Origin: Embiotoca jacksoni
Lineage: Eukaryota > Chordata > Actinopteri > Embiotocidae
DNA: 64,000 nt
Direction of reading: 5' to 3'
NCBI GenBank assembly: GCA_022577435.1
Contig: JAKOON010000021.1
Span: 3,202,501-3,266,500, forward strand
Below are positions 31,501-44,000 of this stretch, one piece after another. Below the pieces are notes generated by a model, which saw only the letters and a list, made by a program, of their open reading frames with translations, was not told the DNA's origin and made no database searches. The position numbers and the translations under genes are program-made. Numbering within the stretch: position 1 is the first letter of the stretch; each line of letters begins with the position of its first letter.

Positions 31501-32544
31501 GGTACCTTCTTGGCCAAAACATGCTAACAGTGTGATCTACTATCTGGGCTGTGCTTTCTGCACTAAACATACAGGAAACTGGAACTGTCCCCATATTCAG
31601 CTCTATGAAATCTGATTAGTCTTCAGAATGGCCAAGGACAAGCGCTGATGTTTTGCATCTCATAATACACAGGCTTGAGTTTCAATCCCAGCCACCCGTC
31701 TCTGTGATGAACGCAGGTATAGAGTGATGGTCATGATGTCACATTGATATGGCCTCTAAATAAAGGAGTGATGTGATGTAATGTTGCACTGTGGATGTGG
31801 AAAAGGACACAAGAGCAGATTATTTACTCCAGAAGATAATACAGCTCTCTAGTATAACATGGACCTTTCCCACATTTATCTAGACATCCAAGAAAGAGAA
31901 AGAGCCTGTGGGTTTCATCCCCCGTGTTTTTTTTTTTTATCCAATGAAGACACTGATACTGTGGTAAGACAGTGCTTGACAACATCGTGTGAATAAAGAA
32001 AACTATTGTGCAAGAGATGCCAATAAGGCAAAAAGTAACCCTCCTGACCTGCCTCCTATACAAATTTAGTAAAAATTTGTATTTTAGCTGTAGCAAATGG
32101 GTTTTAAATGCAAATACAATTTTCCAAAAACAACTGAGGACTAAACAATCCTTCAAAGTGTCTGCCTGTCCAACAACCAGTCCTGATTGTGGCCTAACAT
32201 AGTGAAGAACCCCACACATGTAAATTGCCAGGTTTTTTTCCATTGTAGTATGCAGGTATGTTCATGGTGTGTGATGACAGACAGGCACCCATTCGGTCAA
32301 CACAAGTTTTAGTACTGACCCGAGGCAGAATGAGTTGCAGCTTGTCTGCTTGTGATGTTTGCTAAACAGCATTGAGGATTTGGGGAATCGAGAGTGGAAA
32401 GCCTGCCTTTGAGTATTTCTAGGAAAGCAGAAAGCCAGAACACCTCGGTCTCATTTGATAAGCTCAGTTAAGCATATTACACTGAGAGGCAAACCCCCAT
32501 CTTGTGAGAACGGTTGAACGACAGCTGATTGTAACGTCTTGCTG

Positions 32545-32643
32545 TAAGGACATTAATGTGTTAAGTGCCATGAAATAACCTATGTTGTGATTTGGCGCTA
32601 TATAAATAAAGTTGAATTGAATTGAATTGAATTGAATTGAATT
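32545..32643 (+). mobile_element. LINE-like 3' tail with (TTGAA)n end
   Basis: 'ttgtgatttggcgctatata' followed by 'aataaagttgaattg' and five to six TTGAA units. The same tail type is present at 6240-6440. Confidence 0.7.
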
Positions 32644-35174
32644 CATCACACGAAAATACAGCGAAAAACGCCCCCTTGAATCCCGAGGGAATTTTGGGTA
32701 GCCACTGTATAAATGGCTTTTCTCTCAATTTAATTCAGAGAGGCTCAAATTGCTGATGGCTCCAGACCACTCGGCCAATAGCAGAGCTTTGCAGCTAATG
32801 CTGGTGGGACCCATCTGTAGCACCTGTGGAGGGCCAGCCAGTCAGACTTCAGACTCGTTCTGAAACGTCCCTTAGGGAGAAATAAAGCTGTCAAAACTGA
32901 AAGTCAGTCCTCTCCATGTTAGAATGATGTCTTTTAACTCCTGTACATATTTGGTTCACTTAAACTTAACAGAAAATGTACTGTAATAGATTTGAGGCTC
33001 AGGCAAACTTTAGGCCATTTTTCACTGGAATTTTAGGTTGTCAGAAATTGAAGTTGATCATTTTCAATCCTACACTGAATAAGGCAGGTAATCCTTGATC
33101 CAGGGACGTATATTTGAACATTTCAGTCAACAAGCTTCTCCTAAATGGTAAGATTGTTGAATACAAACACTTGATAAAACAGTAACTTCTGGCCACCAGA
33201 CATTGAGTACACTGCAGTGAAAACACTTTCCTGTGAGAGAAAGAAGCCTTATGCCGTCTTTAATTGGTTCGTACTGACTTTAATGGAGGAGACCTTTTTC
33301 TATTTGAATAAATGATGTTTTTTGTCACTTTACTCCCACCTGACATTATCTTTCCCAGTTTAGAAAGCAGGAACATGATGTTTGGTTTCCAAATCCTACA
33401 ATGTAACTGCTGCACCAATCCACACTAAGAAACCAACCTATCACAATATGAGGTAAAAAATAACACACAATACATCCGAAACCTAAAAAACATGTTTACC
33501 TCAAACTCATTTTGCCAGACTGGGTCCAAACCTCCCACCTGATATTGTATAATCCGACAGACTGAGACCCAGATTTTACTCGCCCCAGACTATATTATAT
33601 AAAGAGGCAAAGCATTTACATAGAGTAGGCTGTGTTGATAAATCTTTATATCCTAATAGACATAGTCCTATATAAGCAATTACCTTGATATAAAGTATGC
33701 ACATTCCTGAGCCTCCTTACTATGATTTTTTTTTTGAGCCATCTATTTAATTTACTGCCTTAAAATAAAGACTTATCCTGCCTATCCTCACCACAACAAT
33801 GTCAAGAAGTGCCTGTACCCACTTTGTCAATCCATTTGGCAATCACACAAAATATCTCTCAAGTCCCTAAATAGAACTGAAAAATTCTCTACTTACTTTT
33901 TAACATTGCTTTGATTGGTTAATGATTGGGTAATGCAGGTACTGATATACAATCCCAGATCACCATCGTGCCCAAGTTATATTTTATACATCTATGTGAA
34001 CAGACAAATGTGACAAAAAAAACCTTTTCAGACATTTGTTTACCCTCAGGGCTATTCTCCTCTGCAATAAGGGCCGTGACCTCTTGGGCTGAGTTTAACC
34101 AAGAGGGTCATCGTGTCTGCCTGGCACACAAAACAACAGATACTTTGGCATTCAGCCCCGCTCTTCTCAATCCCATTCTCCTCTCACCATTCCAGATTTC
34201 TACACAGGCAGCTCCGAGTGTCAGGTTCAGCTACAGTATCATCTGTCGGGGATTGGATTCAGATCAAAGTGGAACAGTGAAAAGAGTGAGATCCACACCC
34301 CAACTCCTAACCATACAAAGAAGCTATGGAGCAAGCTTCTCTCTCCCCCGGGAGTTGTAATGGGAGCGGCCGATTACCCCTGTGTACCACAACCATTTGG
34401 GCCAACCCGAGGGAGCCACAGCAGAGGATAGCACCCAACCAGGGATGATACCTCATGGACCACAGGTAGCTAATCCCTAACCTTAGCAATAGTGCAAATA
34501 CTATAAAAACAATGAGCTGTTAGGACTACATAATACGACTATCAAAGACCCCAAAGCTCTGAGTTTTTGCATGCAGAACTGCTGTGTTCTCTAATCAAAA
34601 TATATAGCCTTTCACATTATTTGAAGTCGTTAATCGAAGCACATCCTACACTCAAAAGACCCACATTCACCCCATCTTTGTCCGTGTTAGCCTGGTGATG
34701 TTCCTATCTGCTGCATCAAAAAGACAGCCCCGCCCCCCTCCCCCCCAAAAAAACAAGAGCAAACTGAGTTAGGACCGATCCGCTGCCCAATTTATCTCAA
34801 ATCCTCGCCGATGCAGATCTAATTTCAGCCTCTTAGTACCACAAACAGGAAGAAGAGGCCAGTCGATAAACAGTCACTGTTGGAGGGGGAGAAGTGGTGG
34901 TGGAGTGGGGCGGGGCAGAGGAAAGCGAATATGGTGACACAGTGGAAAAGGAAAGCAGGAGGGTTGTCATTAGCCTTCATCCAGTCCATCACTCACCCCA
35001 TCAGCATCTGGCCCTCTAATTCCTGGGGTAAACTAAATTAGAGAATGTAGGCAAATTAGCTAAAAGCATTTTAAGTAAATTGAAAATACTCCAAAAAGCA
35101 GATCATCTGGTCGGACCAAATGACTGGAAAACTGCAAATGAGATTTTAATTTTTCTCACTACACTTATCATTGT

Positions 35175-35545
35175 GTATGCATAAGAATTTATAACCTGGA
35201 GACATATAAAGTGAAATAGTAACGCATTTAAGCAAATGGCTTAGCACAAAGAGTGGAAACCAGCTAGTCTGGCTCTACCAACAGCTCATATAAGTATCGT
35301 TTTTACTGTTTGGTTTTTCTGAGGATTGAGGAGTATAACATTTGAATTAATGAGCTTTATAGAAGTCAGTAAGGGACTTTTGTCACATTCAAACAGAGCC
35401 TACCTAGCTGTTTCCAGTCATACGTTAAGTTAAGCCTACTGGCTGTGGGCAAAAGTTTCAGATACAGATGTGGTATTGATCTTCTCATTGGACTCCCTGC
35501 AAGAAGGCAAACAAGCATATTTCCAATAATGTCCAACGGTTATAT
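35175..35545. repeat. Dispersed fish repeat(s), family A related
   Basis: Two halves in opposite senses: 'ggaaaccagctagtctggct' at about 35255-35275 and, in reverse, 'agctgtttccagtcatacgt' to 'aacaagcatatttccaataa' at about 35405-35530. Looks like two fragments or an inverted arrangement of the family. Confidence 0.5.
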
Positions 35546-38500
35546 TTTAATGGAAACAAGGTTCAACTGTGTTCAAAAGTAGGTCTACTTAGGATATACA
35601 TTCCTGTAGTCAGATGCTACACCGATACCTGAATCTTATATGTGATCAGGATATAAAACCTGAAGTTGCACCATGAAGCATTAAATGGAGAAACTCTGAC
35701 ATCCCAATTTAAGATGCAAATGTAACATTAACAGATAGGATGTAATATTACTGGGGAGAATGTTTTTGAGAGAGACATACAGAAAGGCAAATTGCACAAA
35801 AATAGTCAAAATCTTGAGCAAGACACAAATCTGCACAGGTCTAAAGGCGCAAGGAAGCAGTCATGGGTTGACAGCAAAACCAGATGGCAAGAGGAAGCCC
35901 TCCGGTAAACCTCTGATCTAATATTTCAAATGGAAGGCTGATGGAAACAGCATGTGACAGACAACATAATTCATAATTATAGCATTTTTATTACAATGGA
36001 TTTTACGTCATTAATTAATGGATAAGCATGACCGCATACAACGTAGTAGTGCACTACGAATGTAAGGCTGATAAACAATGGTTAGATTCTGGTTTAATAT
36101 ATTTCATTTAGAATGGGATATAATAGTGTAAATCAAGAGATATCTTAGCACCATTTAAACGAAAACTATTAAAAAAGTATTATCACACTCTCGTGACATA
36201 CAAGTTTCAGGACAGTAAAGATGTCATCGTAAATCTACGGAAAACACAGCATGGATGAAAGTCACGGTACATATATTTCACTTTACAAAGTGTTGATTAT
36301 TCACACATGGTTTGCCGAGTCAATTTCATGACTTCTAGGATTGCGGCTTCATTCCCAAGACTGTTCAGCCTTCCCAGGAGTATAGAATTCATTCAGCGGC
36401 CAAATCTAATTACTCTCCACAGAAACAGCCGGATACGTCTTTTATCAAGAAAGGTTTTACCAAAAGAAAAGAACAACAAGGAAATAAAACAGCAATTCCC
36501 CCAAATTTCTGTGTATGCAGGATAAACGTACAGGTGTGCAACAGTAAACTTGTTGTCCTTTGTTAGTATTAGGACTCTACAAGTGGCATTAAAATACTGC
36601 ACTGATTACTTTCTGTTGCGATGTTTTCCCAACGTCTAAACCTGGCAATTTCTTATTTTTTTTGTTAAATTCTCAAAATTAGATTTGTGTTTTATTACCC
36701 AAAAACTATAGAAAACATTAAACAATATGGAAATGTGCAAAACAAATCAATAACAGTTAAGTTTATGTATGAGCTCACCAGTTACAAGCATTTTAGAAAA
36801 TGTAAAATATAAGTAATAAAAACCAGTAACAAGGCAAAGTGCACATATCGACTCAAGTTCAGAAGTAATTATGCTGTGAGCTGCAGGACCTAAGTGGTCA
36901 GCAGTGGTGACATGACGGGTGGTACAAGGGGAGCAGGGCGGGTCAAACATCAGATGGGACCCTAGCTGACCCCTCCAACAGACCACACTGGGGACTTTAT
37001 GCAGGAATCCAATTTAGCCTGCTGGGCCCTCAGCATCTTGTAAAAGTCAACAAGCTGTCAATCATATTTCCCTCATCCACGGCTGGGTCCTTTCCTTTCA
37101 CCATCTTCCCCTTCTCTATGTCTTACCTCCTTCCTGGGGATACAAACTCTCCTATCAAAGCACAGGCCTGCTTCTAAAAACAATTCGGTTCTGAGATGGT
37201 TTGTTGGCTCAGAGATAAATTTGCAGTAGAGTTCCAAAGAAATAAAATGCAATCTACCAGTTTTCTGGCTTCTATTTTTCTTTTTAAGTGTCAAGACAGT
37301 CCACTCAGGAGCTCTCTACATTAAGGAGAGAACAATAAAGTGATTGTATGACAGCAGTTTACAAATCAAAGATAAGGCACCACTCAGCACATATGGATGA
37401 TGTTAAGATTGACATAGTGGGACCAAAATCTGTGAAGCTTCAGAAACTGCATTTAGTTAATTCAATTAGATACAGGATAGATGACTAAAGAAAGAGGAGA
37501 GGTAAATGAAGTGAAAGGACGACATGAGGGCAACCAGGGAGGGAATGAAGGACTTCAACAGGACATCTTTTGGGCCCCTTTCATTTTGAGGGTAGTGATG
37601 CTAGCAGCATGTCACCGTACAATTTCACTATAATGCCATTGTCTGTGTGTACTTAATTTATTTGTCAAACTGTGTGTACAATTTTTTGGATAAACATGCA
37701 AGAAATGAACTTTCACACCAAAACTGCATTGTCATCCCAACTGAAGCTCCTGAGAAGCCCAGATTTCCTCTCAACAAAAGGATGGGTGCTAAATAATGAT
37801 TTGCAGATATCAGTTCCAGCATGAACCACTGAATAGTATTTGTCTCTCATTCATGTTGGCATGTTGACTTTGAAAGCCTGAAAATACCACATAAGCCACA
37901 GGATTAACCTCCCAATGGTACATTGTCAGACAAGCTCAGCTATTACATGAGAAACACAGAGCAATCAAACAATGACTGCTACTCAAATAGAAAGAGGGTG
38001 TTGGTCCTTAAAACGAGGAACAGGTGGATATTTGGATTTGGATTTACAAGTACATTATAACTCTTTAAACACAGGTGATCAACGCTGTACTTTTTTTTTT
38101 ATGTTAAGCCAACATACATGAAATATGATCTGAATGTGACAGTATTGAGCGATGCAATATTGGACATACTGTTCTTCTTTTTTAAGTTTTTGGACTGTAC
38201 CGTAACATAAATGACAAATTACATGTTGTGGGTGTGGGGTAAGTGGGTTTTTTTTTATGTCTTCTATAGGTCTCATCCTATAATGCTGAGGACAACATTG
38301 AGTGACAATGATGAATTTCACCCTCATAAGAGAAGACACAGGAGATATCGGCTCTGTCATTCTCCACACTCGGCACAACAAAGGAGGCTCAGCACAAAAG
38401 ATAGAAACCTGACCTCGTGCATCATGGACAGCTTCTTTCATGTCAAATGGGAACCAGCTTGTAGTAAAGGTTTGGATTGATTGTGGGTATTGTTATATTT

Positions 38501-38839
38501 TCATGTCCTGTACAGAACATGTGACACCATAGTGGAGTTTGCTTACTATGTTACCCGTATTTCTAGATAACGCGTTGCAATTTTAAGAAAAAAACTCAAC
38601 TACTTTACACTGACTTTAAGTACAATACAATTTTATAAAAACATGGACGAAAATTCCCATTATTCAGTAATCATATTTCAGGCATAAATAACTTCATTCA
38701 CAATTTTAATCACCCTAACCTGGTTATCAGTAGTAAATATTGATCTAATCTGTCGAAAGACCTAAAGGAACATTACACTGAATACAAAAAGGTGGACAGC
38801 AGAAAGCAGAGGCACACTTTGGTATGTATTTTATCTTAT

Positions 38840-38857
38840 GCTGCCCTCTAATGTCGT
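38840..38857 (-). promoter_or_regulatory. CTCF-like motif
   Basis: The reverse strand reads acattagagggcagc, 12 of 14 positions of the CTCF core consensus. It lies about 500 bp beyond the 3' end of the tectorin-like CDS. Motif match only. Confidence 0.3.
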
Positions 38858-39366
38858 AAAGAAAAACTACCATGATTTTAGACAGAGAGGAACACAAATT
38901 AGGAGCAATTTAATCGTTGTATTTCCAAATATCCTTTAACACCGACAACTTTTTCATGCCTGCATCAGCATTGCTCCTGTCTGCATATATTCTTATTCTA
39001 ATTTTAGTGGATCACAACAGAGAAAAACAACCCATGATTCTTACATTTATACTCACAAGCAACTGCGGTCTGAATAACATGTCGCCAGGTAATCTGAATA
39101 TATTCACTTATTTACTTGTATGTTTGAGCTCCCTACACCAGAGTTTTGGCAGTCAGCAAACTGACTAATAGGGTCACCAGAGATGTCAACGGGTCTGAAG
39201 CTGAAGAACTGCTGGGTTTCATAATTTTATCATCTGTAAGAAAACAACCACAATCTGAAGTGAATCCAACTGTAAAATAAGGACAAGACATCTCTTCACA
39301 CCAAACAGATTGTTAATAACTTGAGACATTTTCATCTACAAGAGGTTTTGATAACATTACCTGGTC

Positions 39367-41072
39367 TCAGAAATAGCGGTCCGAGTGAGATGGCTGCAGT
39401 GTCATGATGAGAAATGTCCCTCGCCACTCTTCTATGGTAACCCGGGTAGCATTGCTGTAGGGAACAGCTGGGTTACAGCAGCTGTAGCAACTAAACTGGT
39501 TGTATACAAGGTGATTCTTCCTGTCTGACTACAAACACACAAATTAAGTAGTACGTACAGCTGTGCAGTTGTCATGTCTGAGAAGACACAGGTGGACTTG
39601 GCAGTGCAGGTAGAGGGATGAGAAGTTGGTAAAGGTGAACATCTGGAAGGAGAATCGGGCCACCGTGGAGATGCCGTTCTGAACAAGCTTCACTGTACCG
39701 TCTGCTGGATTAGGACACCTGGAGGACAGAAAGTGCTACAAGTTACAATGTCACCAGGCCGACTGTAAAGTAAAGTAAGAGGGTTGCATTTTTAAAGAAG
39801 AACGGGTGAACCAAATGAGGTTTAATTAATTTTTTTGTCAATCAAGAACAAGAAATCAGTTGTCTCAAACAACATGAAGTTGCAGTAGCCCTTTTACTCT
39901 GCAATAAGGAGATCCCAGCGGACAGGGTGGCTTGCGATGTTGACTGGTGTGGCCCAGCACGAGTCCAGAATGGTGGAGATCTGGTGTGGATCGACCCCTT
40001 CTGTCCGCACCTCCATGTACAGCCGCTGGTCTATTTCTATTTCTAGGTTTCTGTCACTGGTGAGGGGGAAGTGGAAGCCAGCGTCCTGGTAGGCGATCAT
40101 TCTAGTGTGATACTGTCCATGGCCAGCTGGGAGCTTCCTCCTCACAATACTGTGAAAAAACAGCACATACAGTCATGTGTTTATGCGTTGATGAATCGTT
40201 TTTTCACAAGAGCTACTAAATTAAAATGTTACATTTGTGCTGTGAATAGAATTCACAATTTGTTTGTTAGACCAAGTCTGGCTAGGAACCTCTGACACAT
40301 TTACATTTCACTTGCAGTACAGAGCACAGACGGAGGTGGATGTTTAATGGTGGATGCGTAGTTAGAAAGGATTTCAGCATTTAAGGGCTCCTATATTCAA
40401 TTTGTCATTAATGCTGTTGCAAATAGGTTCTCAAAAAAGATCTGAGGAGCAGATGTAGCAAAGATTAATCTGATATTTGAATACTTAAATATTTAAACCC
40501 TGCTGGCATTGCATACATTTTGACACATCAATGTACAGATGTTTGCTATTAAAAAACAATAGCAATTTTGATTGCGCTGAAGTCTAGGAATTGATTAAAT
40601 AAACTATGCAGAGGCGATGGTGTTGTCACCTTTCTATAGGGTTGATGCCCACAGCCATGGACAGAGCCTGAGTCAGAGGATATTCACAGCAGAAGCGAAG
40701 ATGGATGCTCTTCTGGCGGTGGATTAGACCACCATGAGTGTCCACATGGCTCTGGATGGTGTTCTCATACATGAAATGGGTTCCATTGCTCTAAAATTTG
40801 ATATAACAAACCATATAAGTGGATTTAAGAAACATCTATAATGTTATTTAGTCTGCATTGATGTCATAATAGTCTATGGACTCGTACCCTGAGAACTGTC
40901 CCACACAAATGGTCATCATCGTTAAAGTTGAACACCAGTCGTCCGTCCTGCAGAGTGCCATTGCAGGAGTCCTCTCTAAGATGAAGGGCGCTGGAGTGGA
41001 AGCCTGCTTCAAACAGCTGGCAGCGAGACACAGACATGGTGCCTGAACTACTCATACAAGAGATGGACGAGT
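39367..41072 (-). CDS. Tectorin-like exons for ZP domain and C terminus
   Basis: Exons 41072-40888, 40790-40630, 40149-39898, 39718-39559 and 39528-39367. ZP-N: CQLFEAGFHSSALHL, LVFNFNDDDHLCGTVLR, SNGTHFMYENTIQSH. ZP-C: AYQDAGFHFPLTSDRNLEIE, LYMEVRTEGVD, ILDSCWATP, CPNPADGTVKLVQNG and SSLYLHCQVHLC. The last exon reads SDRKNHLVYNQFSCYSCC then NATRVTIEEW and ends HSDRYF with TGA at 39369-39367. No hydrophobic GPI or membrane tail follows, unlike most ZP proteins, so either the product is released or a further 3' exon is used. Confidence 0.88.
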
Positions 41073-44000
41073 CTGTGAAAGATAAATCAATTAATGCAGG
41101 TTTAAAACGGGAGATGATGTTTGAGAATACTAAACCTCCATAAAGCCGCAATACGTACATATCACTATATCCATTTAACTAATGATGTCATCGTAGCCAA
41201 ACAATGTCTCCTTCACGATCATTGTCACTTCATGATCTGGGAAGGAGAGCAGGGTTTAAAGAAGAGCTGCTCTTACCGTAGCTCTCATTGTTGGGCCGAT
41301 GGTGGTGCTCATCACAGAAGCAGCCGTATACACCGTCCTTCTCACCACACCACTCATGCTCTGAGCAGTTCAGCTCTTCACAGGGATCTGACTCAGCTGG
41401 AGAAGTAATGGGGTCAGGATGAGACAAAGAGCGATGAAAAAGATAGAAACAAAAAAACAAAAACGTTTCTAAGACAAATGGCAAGCTTTATTAACTTAAG
41501 GATTTCCTCTTTCGTTCATTATGTTGGATATCTGTTTACATACCACACTGCAAAGCAGAGCGCCACTCAGGGATGTTTAACCCCAAAACAGAGCAGGTTC
41601 TCTCATAGGCTGAGACAGCAGAACACAGCATGCCATTGGCTGGAGTGTAGAGACAGAGATCGTAGACACAGGAAGAGAAAAATGGCTGGGGGTCAGAGTG
41701 GAGGTGACAGGCACTGAATGGGCCGCTGCTGTTGGTGATGACGCTGCAGAGTTCAGAGAATTCTTCCATAAAGGGACAGTCAGTCAATCCATCACCATCT
41801 TCATCAGTGGATCCACATCTAGGAAAGATATTACATATTTAAGACGAGGGGGGATTTTGTGTACTTTATTACAACATATATCTATGTAATATGTGTATTA
41901 TTGTCACATGACTTTGGATATAAGTGTGGAGAACTGCAAATGTATGGTTATAAAATGCTGAAGTACCAATCCATGTACAAAATTTGTGTTGAAATGTGTG
42001 GGAATACAGCTGAACAATTCACCCTGGCTGGCTGGTGGGTGCCTTCCAGCTGTTTCCAAAGTGGTTGTCATTGCGCACCAACGTGCCATTTGGAAAAACT
42101 TTGTCATCTGCTGAGTCACCATTGCTGTTTCCACACATCCCCTTGACTCTGTTTTGACGATTTTGACTGATTCTGATCAATAAAGTACTCCTGCCATCAA
42201 ACTGAACAATGAAGTCAGTGGCATTGACCACTATGTAGGTTCCCTGCTTCATCACCTGAGCGAGGGTTCCCGCTGCGGTGGGAAGAGAAACCTTCCTTCC
42301 ATTTACCTGGAGGGATGAGAGATTAGAGAGTGACATACAAGAAGTGAGGAAACTGTTGTTATCTGTGTCCACGTCAGACAAATGTAGAGTAAAGTAATGA
42401 GAAGTTTACCATCACTCTTTTGTTGGGTCCAATCCTGACACGCACGTGCTCTAGTTCATTCAAGAGGTCTATATCCACTGCTGATACAAATGACACACGG
42501 TTGTTGCCACGGTGATTATTGGTGGCTACTACCGAAAACTGGGTCTCATTGGTGCGGTGGCTCACACTCTCAGTCATGATGTAAGAGCATGTGCCCTGGA
42601 AATGAGCCAGTGCTCCATCAAAGGTGATGTAGTGTGGGTCCCCCCACACGGTGCAAGTAGACATCGTATCGAAACAGCCCAGCTGGCCTTCCCTGACGGT
42701 GCACTGTTGTGCTGGAGTGCATGATGCAGGAGAACAGCGCAGGTCATTGGCAGCATGACATTCACACCGGAAGGAGCAACCTTCTGTCCAGAATGACTCA
42801 TCAGCCTGTAGCATGGAGGAAAAAGAGGCATCTCAATTAAAAGTATAGTTTACTGTATGCTACATGAATAAGGGCTGCTTTGTTGAAAAGGAAATAACAT
42901 AACAAAAGAGTTACTGTTCCATGCTGTGTATCACACATTTGTAGTCATGTGATATGCCATGTTCGTTATTTACTGTGATGACAGCTGCAATATCTGTAAC
43001 CAGATTTGTTATTCCTTCTTGCCAAGCTATCACTTAATCCTGTTACTCATAGTATTGCATTACTGTTTGATGAAATCTAAATGTCCAAAAAAGTTCCTTG
43101 TCACAGCCGGGTGTTTCTTTCTTTTTGGAGCCGAAGGAAAGCAACACCTGTGACATGTGTGGGTACGGAGGGGGGTGTCATTGAACAAGGAAATTTACAC
43201 ACAATATGTGTGTAGATTGAACATTACAAAGCATTAGCATATACCAGCAATCTGTAAGAGAATATAGGGAGTAAAAATAGTTTATTGTGGAGTTCCACTT
43301 TAATCCTTCAAAATAACAAAACGTCTTTCCTGCTTTGAGCAATCCAATGATCAGTTGAGCCACTACTGTAGTGTTGTTTTGGCCCTCTCTTGGAAATATT
43401 TTTGAAATAACTTGTTAAGATCATTTTAGGCAAATGAGGATAAAACTGCTGAAATGTGACTTGCATTGTAGTAGAAGCCATCATATAGGCATCCACAGCT
43501 TTCCACAGGAACACAGCTCGTCCCGCTCCTGAAGAAGCCTTCATCACAAAAACATCCCTCAGAGCAAACCTGCTCACAGGTGGCATCAGTACTGCTGGCA
43601 CAGGTGTGGCCACAGTCGGTACCGCACAGCTCATAATGACTGCAGGCTGGACAGTCAAGTCCTAAACCGGTGAGAAAAAGACATGATGGATGCCAGGTGG
43701 TCAAAAAACTATTCAGTCAACACGTTGAGACTATATGCAGACGAAAGAGATCTGGAAACTTTTAGAAAACACTTTATTATCTTAGTTTACTCACTGCAGA
43801 CGGTGTTCTGTCTCCAAGGGAAGATTTGAGCATTCGCAGACTGACAGGCACTCACATACGATTCAATGGCGCGGCACAGAAGCTCTTGACCTTGATTTCC
43901 CGACACACATACGTCAAACACACAGTCGTTGAAATATGGTGCTGGGTCCACCTGCTCGTGGCAGAAGCCGAAGGCGGCTTCAGCTGCCTGAATCACCCCA

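Larger units (their letters stand above)
24481..39366. other. Intergenic DNA between ngfr and the tectorin-like gene
   Basis: About 15 kb with no gene I can support. The longest open frame (33926-34360, +, 144 codons) has no recognisable domain, no signal peptide and no splice context that would link it to another exon, so I do not call it. Contents: inverted repeat at 24859-24886, SINE-like repeat at about 28320-28440, family A repeat copies at about 31375-31500 and 35175-35545, a LINE tail at 32545-32643 and a CTCF-like site at 38840-38857. Stretches at 28840-29030 and 34760-35060 look compositionally like conserved non-coding DNA. Confidence 0.7.

Noticed and set aside
33926..34360. 144-codon plus-strand frame
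   Set aside because: Longest frame in the gap, but no recognisable domain, signal peptide or partner exon. Chance length in about 15 kb is plausible.
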